From Nereocystis luetkeana (Eukaryota > Sar > Phaeophyceae > Laminariales > Laminariaceae): a stretch of 64,000 bases of DNA. Below, piece by piece: positions 45,901 through 56,935 of the stretch (positions are counted from its first letter, which is position 1; every line of letters starts with the position of its first letter). A model generated the notes under the pieces. The model searched no databases. It was not told where the DNA came from and saw only the letters and a program-made list of their open reading frames with translations. Made by a program: the position numbers and the translations under genes. The stretch spans positions 3,340,975 through 3,404,974 of the forward strand of contig JARUPZ010000020.1 of assembly GCA_031213475.1 (NCBI GenBank). The letters are read 5' to 3'.

Positions 45901-48900
45901 CGAAACAAACGAAGAAAGAAAAAGCTAATGAAAATGCAAAAAACAAAACAAAACAACGGAAGTATATGGTTTCATGAGCCAAACAATGAGGCTAAGGGAA
46001 GGGAAGGCAGGGCAAGACGAGCCAGGTCAATGCAAGACAAGTCAAGACAGGTCGAGACAAGTCGAGACAGATCGAGACAAGTCGAGACAAGTCAAGACGA
46101 GTCAAGGCAAGTCAAGACACGTCAAGACACGTCAAGGCACGTCAACACGAGTCAAGACAAGTCGAGACAAGACAAGACAAGTCAAGACAAGTCGAGACAA
46201 GTCAAGACAAGTCAAGACAAGTCAAGACAAGTCAAGACAAGTCAAGACAAGTCAAGACAAGTCAAGACAAGTCAAGACAAGTCAAGACAAGTCAAGACAA
46301 GTCAAGGCATCCAATCAGCATCACAACTCACGATGCCGAGCAGGTAGTCGTCCGGGACGCCGAGGATGCGCTTCGACTCCTCGATGGCGTACTTCAGGCG
46401 AGCCTTGCCGACGCTTGAACGGTGGGAGCGCCCGAGCGACCCCGTCTTCAGTTGGCTCGGCGACCATCTATCATGCGGTGCAGGGTAGTAACGGCAAAAA
46501 CGGTGTCGCCGATAAGGAAGGGATGAGGGAAGGAAAGCACGGAGTCGGCGGAACAAGAACATAGCCCAACAACTTTTTGGACACCATGTTTAGCATGCTT
46601 CTGACTGACTATTACGGGGGACCATAGTAAATAGGACCAAACATTGTTAGTAAAAGTAGGTAAATATATAGGTATACTTATACCGTACGTCCTATTTACT
46701 ATGGTCCCCCGTAACATTATACACGCCTCAGCTGAGGAAAGAATTGCACCCAGTATTGTTGGAAATTCAGTTGTTTTGGTTCTACCCCAGGAAAAAATAA
46801 ATGATTAAAACAAAAAAAATACCCGGCAGGAACTCACCCTGGGCGCTTTTCGCAAGGGCCCGAGGATAACTCAGGGTTAGTCGAAAATAAATGATTGGAT
46901 AATAGTACAGCATCTACTCCTGAGGACGCGTGTAACGACAGTGGTAAATTTGTTTAGGCCAATACCACTCTGGTCGATAATATAAGTAAGGTTTATACAT
47001 TAATATACAGACCAAGCGGTCCTTATATTCACGGCCAGAGTGGTATGTTTTTGACTGATCGGGCTTCTTGACCCCTTCAGAACTGCCACACAGAACTGCA
47101 ATCCCATTGTCGGGACAAAAACACTCGGAATTGGAGTCAAATTCAGGCCAAAATGTTTTCGACAGACCGGGTTCCTTAACCCAGATTCGTTGGGATACCA
47201 TTATTAACAGTGGTGCTTTCAACACCAATTTTCGTGAAATGCCTACTTGTGCTTGATAGTCGCTTCGTGTCGAGGGTTGAGGGTGTTCGGCGGTTCGGTT
47301 CGGGGCTGTCTTCCTTGAACAAGCGCGTGGTATTCTGAGCTGCAGCAGGGCGCTGCAGCACGCCGTCTTGAAGATTTTCTTCAATGTGACGACACCTGAT
47401 ACTCAATAGCTGGAATTGGCTCAAAAGGTATTGCACTTTTTAGTGTTTCTCAAAAGTCAGTCTTGGGTGAGTTACTATTACTATTACGGGGGGCCATAGT
47501 TAATAGGACCTATGGTATACATAAAAACCTATATATTTAACCATTTTTACCAACAATATTCGGTCCTATTAACTATGTTCCCCCGTGATAGTGACTTTCT
47601 ACATAGCTAAGAGCTGGAGTGCCTCAGAAAAAATAACCTAAGACGCCCCCCCCCTAGAAGGCTCAGGAAAGTTTATAAAAGATGCCACCCCTAAAAAAAC
47701 TCAGAAAAATTCATTAAGGCGCCACCCCTAGAAGGCAAAACCCCTACACCGTAGCACGCGTCTTCTCAAGGCAGGGACGTAAGGAGCTGCAAGGTGCTTG
47801 TGCGGCATGGTAATACTTATTCCTACTATTCACGGGGGACCATAGCAAATAGGACCATACCAGGTATATTTTAGTAAAATTAGCGAAATATTTACCTGGT
47901 AGTTTTTTTTGTGTGTACCGTAGGTCCTACCAGGTACCTGGTATTTAATACCGTCCCCCGTAAGACGCTTATTACCCATTTGGGAACCCTGGGACGGGTT
48001 TCATTCACCCAAACGACCACAACCTTGCTCCTGATCTACCGTCTACGACCAGCGGGAAGCGCCCGGCAAGTACGGGTATAGGACAACTCTGCCACCCGTG
48101 CCGTGCGACTCCTTGCTTCCAACCATCGTAACTCGGGACACCGACCATTTTATCATCCCCCAAATCAAAAGCAGAGACCGGTGCTGAAACCATCGCTTTT
48201 ATACCGTCGATGCCCCCCCCCCCCCCCCCCGCCCCCTCTGCAGTCCTCAAGAGGGTCAATCAACCCTTCCATTTACGGGGGGGACTATATTAAATAGGAC
48301 CTACGTGGTACACACAAAAACCTCGGTATACATTTCCCTATTTTTACTATTACGGGGGACCATAGTTAATAGGACCTATGGTATACATAAAAACCTACCC
48401 TGGTATATATTTAACCATTTTTACTATCAATATTTGGTCCTATCAACTATGGTCCCCCGTAATAACAGTACTTGGTCCTATTTACCAAAAATATTACCGC
48501 GGGGCGACAAACTGCAGTCCCGTCTGAGGGTCAAACTACACCACTATCCAACTATATATTTCCCCCCAAATAAGGGACTCCAGCTCAAAAGGGGTTGAGC
48601 CGTGCTCGTCGTATTACATCCGTCGGTGGCGTATACATGGGTCCCGAGAGGGTTGCTACCCTCGGCGCAGCACGCGTAACATTCGCGTGTCAGCTCACCC
48701 TGGGCGCTTCTTGCAAGGGCCCGAGGAGAACTCGGGGTTGGTCGGCTTGTTGGGGGGCATGGGGGTGCCGTACACCTGCCCCTGGGCCGTCTCGTCGTCG
48801 TCCATGCGGAAGGACGGGTCCTCTCGGCTGTCGATGCCCGCCTGATGCAATGGTTGGTTGGTTGGATGGATGGATGGTTGAATTGACGGATTGGTCGATG

Positions 48901-51441
48901 AATTTGATTGGTTGATTTGATTTGATTGCTAGGCTGATTGATTGATTCGTTGGTTGAGTTGGTTGAGATGCCTGGTTGATAGCTTTGATCGGTTGAGTTT
49001 ATTGATTGATTGATTGATTGATTGGATTGGTTGGTTGGTTGATTTGATTGGTTAACTGGTTAACACGTTGGTTAATATATTGATTGATTGGAGTGGTTGA
49101 TTGATTCGATAGGTTTATTGGTTTGAATCGCTTAGCTGTTCGATTTGATTGGTCGATTGATACCTGGCAGATATACCGTACGTACGTCGTAATATCGCTT
49201 CGAACCGACAACAAAAACCACGCACAGCAGGTGAGCAAGTAACTGACCTACGCACGCAGTGAGCGACCTACGCACGCAAGCAGAATAAACAGGTGGGAAT
49301 GCCAACGGAACCACGTACATGTTACACATCGCGAAAAGGGACACGGGGCAACCATTACTATGTACCTGTGTGACATTTCGGATGTCGGGGATCTTGCGGA
49401 TGATCTGCAGAACCTCCTCCGAGCAGGGCGTGTCGAGGTTGAGGCAGCTCATCGCGACGCCGCCGGTCCGGACACGGCCAAGCGCGAAAGACGCGATGTT
49501 GATCTGGACGAAAAAAAACAACAACAACAACAACGACGACAAAGACAACATCAGATGAGCAACGGCAACGACGGCGAAAAGAGACCAACAAAAGCAGCAC
49601 ACCAACAACCAAAACGACAACAACAATAACAACAAAACCAGCAGCAGCAGCAGCAGCAGCAGCAACAAAAACAGCAAAAACAACAACAACAACGACGACG
49701 ACGACGACGACGACAAAAACAACAAAAAGCAACAAGCAGCAGCAAACCGAACAGCAAACAATTAAACAACGAACAAACAAACAAACAAACACCGACAACA
49801 CCACCAACAACAACAACAACAACACCACCAACACCACAGCCATCATTCCCAGTCTCACGCCATTATCGTTCAGGATGGCAGTGACGGCGCGGAGCATGCC
49901 CGGAGAGTCAGGGTTGTTGAACATCAGCATGTGCCCGCTGGGGTTGAAGTCGATCTCAAGACCATCCACATCGACCACCCGGGTGTCAGCTCCAAAGCAA
50001 GTCCCTGCGCGCACACACACGCAAACGCACGCATCGCAGGCAGACAGCCAGTCCACGTAGGGGAGGGGGCGAGGGGTTGTGGTCAGGGTGGCGGGGGGGG
50101 GGGGGGGGGTGGGGGGGTGTACTCGATAGGAGGGATGTACTCGATCTCATGCATGGCCGGAGTCGTATGACCATAGACCCTCGCATCCTTGCAATGCCGG
50201 GACGGAGCATGTCGGGTTTTCACCGACCAGGCAGACATTGCTTGCACCAAGCGCGAAGCGCCGTGAGGTGTCCGGCGATTCGCATGAAGGGTGAGCTGTA
50301 TCCTACTAAGAAGGCGCTTTTGAGGCGGACTTGCATATGGATGACAGCTTCAAGGAGTTGATTTAATTTCCGGTGTGGCCACCTCCAGGGTGGGGGTAGG
50401 ACGGGTGTTTGGTGTGGAGTAGGGGGGGGGGGGGGGGGCAAAGGGCAGCGTGATCTTGTTCTTCGAAATCGTGGCTGGTTGTTGTTGTTATTTTCTGCAG
50501 CAGAAAACTAATTGGGGGAGAGGGCCTCATCAACAATCAATACAGCACCGGCAACAACATCAACACTGACGTCGACACCAACACCACCAACACCGCAACA
50601 ACCACCAACCAATCCAACCCAACCCAACCCAACCCAACCACCACATCCAAATCTAACGGTCCGCCCAACTCCCAATTCTGATCTTCTCCTAGAATCTACC
50701 CTGCAGCGGAGCGTTACCTGTCATTGATCGTCTGCCGTTAAGCACGCCTTCGATCTCAAACTCCACGGTGAGGCCGTTGAGGTATCCCTTAGGGTCTCGC
50801 TCTGAAAACGCCACTTCAATAGCGAGACCCGTCTCCTTCGCCACCGCGGCCGCATTGACGTAGTTCACCTGTTATCACAAGTATGATGGTCGTCAGCAAC
50901 ATCCGGCGGAGCAAAACGTTCCGCGTATAGAAAGGAAAAGACGAAGGAGAAAATATATAACAAGTACATGCGTACATACTGCAGAAAAACAAGGAAGGAC
51001 GAGCAAAACATGAAAGAAAAAATGAAGGCTAGAAAACAACACAGAACGGAGAAAAAAAACAGCGCGCGGCAAGGCAGTAAGTACCCTGGGTTGCTTGAAG
51101 CGAGCCGCCGAACAACACCAACACCACCGGCATCACCCCACTATTACGGGGGGACCATAGTTAATAGGACCAAATATTGTTAGTAAAAATGGTTAAATAT
51201 ATACCTGGTAGGTTTTTATGTATCCCACAGGTTCTATTTACTATGGTCCCCCGTAATACCACAATCAACATTTTTCACCACCACCACAACACACACCTCC
51301 TGAGCAAGCAAAAGGTTGAGCGCCCCCTTGATGACAGCCGCCGACATGGGCCCCGCCATCTCCGGCACCCCAAGGCTCTTGCCGTGTAGGGTCACCTTGA
51401 TGCTGCGGACCTGCGCTCGTCCGGTGCAACCCGAAAAAAAA

Positions 51442-51489
<48 letters not shown>

Positions 51490-54400
51490 CAAAATGTATA
51501 CAGCACTTTGGATTACGACAGCACATCAGCACTGCACAAAATTGATGTACACATGACGCTAAATTACAACATTGGACAATGGCACTCAACGATGACATGA
51601 AGTTCCAAAACTTGATTAGATATTCCATATACAAACTCACATTACAGCAATCACTAAAACAAACGAGATGACGTTTCTGATAATTCAACACACAATATTC
51701 AAGACAAGAGACGACAAGGCAAGGCAAACACAATTCAAGCGAAGCGACGTCAAGACAAGAAAAAAAAAACACACAAGACGAAACGGGGCAAAACACACGT
51801 CAACACAAGCCAAGAGCAAACAAAACATCGCAGACAGAAAAAACACAAACACACAAAACAAACAAGAAAACCCGACGAAAACAAAAACTACCGATCCAAC
51901 CAACCAATCACCGACCAACCGACCAATCAACCAACCAATCACCAACCATTCAATCAGCCAATCATCAACCAATCGACCCACCATTCGACCAACCAATCAA
52001 CCATCCGAACCAAACAAACCTTGCCCTGACCCAGCAGCTGCGCCTGCAGAGCGCCCATCTTTTCCCCAAGGGACACATAGGGCGTCAGCTCAGACTTGCG
52101 CACCACCGCCATGTTAGGCGCGTTGAGCACTCCCACATACTCGCCGCCATCCAGGACGTCGCACATCTGAACCGCGATGTCCTTAGCCACTCGCACCTTT
52201 CACGGCCGACACATTTTTTAAAGGGGGAGGGGAGTGGGGGGCGTAGAGACGGGAAAAATGTTAGGGCACCTTCAAGGGATGAGTAAAGTTTTCGAGGGGG
52301 GGGGGCGGGGGGGGGGGGGGGGGGGGTGCACTTGATAGGATAGATGTACTCGATTTCATGCATGGCCGTCGTCGTATGACCACAGACCCTCGCATCTCTA
52401 CAATGCCGGGACAGAGCACGTCGGGTTTTCACCGACCAGGCAGACATTGCTTGCACCAAGTGCGAAGCGCCGTGAGGTGCCTGGCGAGTCGCATGAAGGG
52501 TGAGCTGCATCCTACTAAGAACAGCTTGTGAGGCGGACTTGCATATATGGATGACAGCTTCAATGAGTTAATTTAATTTCCGGTGTAGGCATTTCCAGAG
52601 ACAGCAATAGGAGTACTATGTAACTGCCTCTTGGGTGCCTTACCTTAACACGACGTGATGCGATCAATTCCCTTGTGCGGAGTAAAGGTTATTTCCCTCG
52701 CACAAAGTGATCTAACTCGACAGCCAGCTGTAGGCGACCGCCAAAAAAAAAAAAAACGGGACCTGGTTGTCTAACTCACGTAGTGATCGGCATATTTTAC
52801 AGCAGTGTCGTTGTCAACTGATGCCGACCCAACCTATAAAAAACAGGGGGGGGGGGGGGTACTCGATAGGAGAGATGTACTCGATATCATGCATGGCCGT
52901 AGTCGTATGACCATAGACCCGCCGGGGGGGGGGGGGGGGTGTACTCGATAGGAGAGATGTACTCGATCTCATGCATGGCCGTAGTCATATGACCATAGAC
53001 CCGCCGGGGGGGGGGGGGGGGGGTGTACTCGATAGGAAAGATGTACTCGATCTCATGCATGGCCGTAGTCATATGACCATAGACCCTCGCATCCCTACAA
53101 TGCCGGGACGGAGCATGTCGGGTTTTCACCGACCAGGCAGACAGTGCTTGCACCAAGCGCGAAGCGCCGTGAGGTGTCTGGCGAGTCGCATGAAGGGTGA
53201 GCTGCATCCTACTAAGAAGCGCTTTTGAGGCGGACTTGCACATGGACGACAGCTCCAATGAGTTGATTTAATTTCCGGTGTAGGCCTTTCCAGAGACAGC
53301 AATGGGAGTACTATGTAACCGCCTTTTGGGTGCCTTACCTTGAACCCTACGATATACGATCATTCCCAATTATGCGGAGTAAAGGTTTTTTACCTCGCAC
53401 AAATGATCTAACTCGACGACCAGCTGTGGGCAACCACCAAAAAAAAAAAAAAAAAAAAAAAACGGTACCCTGGTTGTCTAGCTCACGTAGTAGTGAGCGG
53501 CATGTTTTACAGTGTCGCTGCCAACCGACGCCAACCCAACCTATATAAAATAGAAGGGGGAGGGGGGGGGGGGGGCGGGTAGTCACTTGTGGCTTGTTTC
53601 AGTAATTTGACCATTGATCACGCATCCCTTCGAGAGGGAGGGGGCCTGAGGTGGGATCGCGGTAAGGACGCAGGGTGGGTGTGAGGGGTGTACTCATGCG
53701 TAGGAAAAAACGAGGACGCGAGGGGGGGTAGACGCGGGGACAAACTACCAGCACCACAACCACCATCACCAAGCGTACAACCACCACATGGCCACCATCC
53801 TGAATCATCAGAAGCATCCTCGTCACAAACCACCACCCCCGCAATCGCCGCATCGCCCTCAACATGACAATTCATACCTCCCTTGTGTATGCTTCAACCC
53901 CACAGCGCCCCGCCGCCTTCCCACTGACTACTGTCACGGGGGACAACAGTAAATAGGATCAAATATTGTTTGTAAAAGTGGGTACATATACAGGTTTTTG
54001 AGTCTACCATAGGTTCTATCTAACCTTTTTAGGACCGCAGTCTCGTTTTGGGGACAAACTACTTGGAATTTGAGCGGTTTGTCCCCAAAACGGGACTGCG
54101 GTGCTAAAGGGGTTGATGTGGTCCACCGTATTACCAGTACACAGTAGTACGTTGGTTCCATCGCAGAAGCCCGTCGCCATACCGTACGTGGTTCTGTGTC
54201 GCAAGACAAATCCCGTAAACTCTGGAAGGAAAATAACGCCTCCAACACAACAAAAAACAGACCTACCCGTAGCAGGTGTTAGTCTACTACAGTAGTGTTG
54301 ATCGCCCTTATCATTCCGTTTTCTCACACCATCACTTTTACTGCCCAGCTTCTGGACAAGCCGTGGTCACAGGTGTCGTCCCTTCTCCCCCCCCCGGTAT

Positions 54401-56802
54401 CAACACGCCTCCATTTTCATCGCGCATAGGGGTTCAGCGTTCCCACTGCTCGCCGATTCTCACCGAACGCTGTAAAACTCACCTTCCCGCGCTTTCTACT
54501 TCGTGGTCAACTTTGATGCAAAAAAAAGTCCCGGCGAGCACGTGTGCTCGGTGAGACTTGGACTCACGAAACTGATTTTCTTCGCAGGCGCGCGGACCAC
54601 CTACCGAGCCGCAATGGGCGTCGGCTCATGCTTTGGCATCCCATTCTAAACGGGGCGCCATAGTTCCGGTCACAGAGTGCTATAAGTGAGGTCTGGCAGG
54701 CTACCAGGCACTCTTTTTCTGCCAAAAACAAAAAAGTTACGTATATAGGCGAACATAAAATTTACAACAGGGGGGGTGAACTTGTTACCTGAGCATCTTG
54801 AGTCGACGCGCCGAGGTGCGGCGAGCAGACGACTTTAGGGTGCATGATCAGCTCCTTGAGCTCGGGCGGGGGCGGTTCGCTGGGGTACACGTCCAGGGAT
54901 GCTCCGGCCACCTGGGAACAACATAGATAGGCGAGCAGAATGCGCAAGTAGAATGTGCGAGCGGAATGAGCACGCAGAACGAGCAAGCACAATTGAGAGA
55001 AAGAACAAGAACGAGCAAACAAGAATGAGCGAGCAGAATGAGAGAGCAAAAATCTGAGAGCAAAAGTGAGCCAAGCAAAGTGACTATGGAATGAGCGAGC
55101 AAAAGCGAGCGGGCAAAGCCACCGAGCACAGTGAGCGAGAAAACTGAGCGAGGGAATGAGCAGGCAGAGCGATCGAGTACACACCGGAAGCAAACGAGGT
55201 GACAAAAAAAAACGAGCTAGAAGGATGGCCGAGAAAAGGGAGCAAGCGATGCAAGAGACCAAAGCGAGCCAGCGGAATGACCGAGCAAAGAGAGCAAGCA
55301 ATATGAGCAAGCACAGCAATAAGCACGCAGAATAAACAAGCCGGGATGATATTTGTGTTACCTCCTTCTACCTTCACTTCATACATTCATTATCATCGTT
55401 CTACTGAAATAATCTGAATCTGAATGTGAATCATAATCTGAATCTATGACGCACCTTTCCGATGTTTTTTATTCGCTTCGACAAGATTATGCGGCACCTA
55501 TTATAATACTCACCAGGTATCTTCTCCCTGCTTACCCTTTTTCTGGCAGTCTAAATCTCAAGCTAACACCGGACTACGACTGCGCATGTATCTCACTTTG
55601 AATCCGAATCCCAAAACAATCCTGAATCTGACACAGAATTTCAATCTGACACTCAACTTCAATCTGAAAAAATACTAAAAGCCTGAATCGGAAACAAAAT
55701 CCGAATTCAAACGTTGAAAATCCGAGTCCCACAAACGAATCGGAATTTTCACCCGTGAGTCTCAACATCAAAATGGGTACGACCACGAAATGCCAACCAT
55801 CGAACAAACAAACACGAATCTGAAGTCTGAGATCTGACCAAAAAAAAACTGCAAAGCACCTTCCCCGTGTTGATGGCCTCGACAAGAGCGGCGGGGTCGA
55901 CGATGCCGCCGCGGGCGCAGTTGATCACCCGGACCCCCTTCTTGCAGTTTTCCAGGTTGGCCTTGCCGATGAGCCCCTTAGTCTCGGGGGTTAAGGGCGT
56001 GTGTAGCGTGATGAAGTCCGACCTCGCAAAAAGCTTTAAGCGCAAAAAGACCCACACACCCACACACGTACACAAAAGGAAAGGACAGCAGTGGGCGGGT
56101 GGGAGGGAGGGAGGGAGGGAGGGGGGGGGGGGGGGGAAGGAACGTCGATGGGAAGAGGGGAGGGGAGGGCGGAGGAGAGGCGTGGGTGGGGAGATGGTGG
56201 TGTGGGAAGGTAGGGGGGGAGTTAGAGAAGGGCGGGAAAAAGAGGTACTACAGTAGAGGTGGGGGTACCCGGCGTGATCTGTCCCGGCATTGTGTCCTAG
56301 GGTGCGAGGGTCTATGCTCATACGGCTACGACCATGCATGACGTGACTACCCCCCCCCCGCCCCTCTCACTCTCGCTCAGAGCCCGGCATTCCATACAAA
56401 ATCAAAACGCCTTCACTCTCAAGTACCCCCCCCCCCCCCCCCCCACTCTCCCTCCCCTCTTTTCTCTCTCGCCATGTTCCCATCGTCTCACTAAATAAAT
56501 AGCAAACACAACCCACCCATCTATGAGGCAACCAAGCCCCCACTCCACGACCTGCCAATTACAGTATTTACCTCGTCGAGGGACACCGGCTCTATCCCGG
56601 CTGCGCGGGCTGCCGAGTCGGTGAGGATAGGGTCGTACCCGACAGAGTGCATACCGAAGTTCATGCACCAGGTCGCCACCTCGCGTCCGATGCGTCCGAG
56701 CCCCACAACGCCGATCGTCTTGCCCATCTTCAGAACAAGATGAAAAATGGCAATAGATTTTACGGCAGTCGTAGTAGTAGTAGTAGCAGTAGTAGTAGTA
56801 GC

Positions 56803-56843
<41 letters not shown>

Positions 56844-56888
56844 CAGCAGTAGTAGTAGTAGTAGTAGTAGCAGCAGCAGCAGCAGCAG

Positions 56889-56935
<47 letters not shown>

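Noticed and set aside
46000-46350. Open frames rich in Lys-Thr-Ser-Gln
   Set aside because: They read the GTCAAGACAA repeat inside a SerA-SerC intron.
49132-49365. SerA ending by read-through past exon J
   Set aside because: The extra 78 codons have no SerA similarity, and a good donor in phase with the SerC exon is present.
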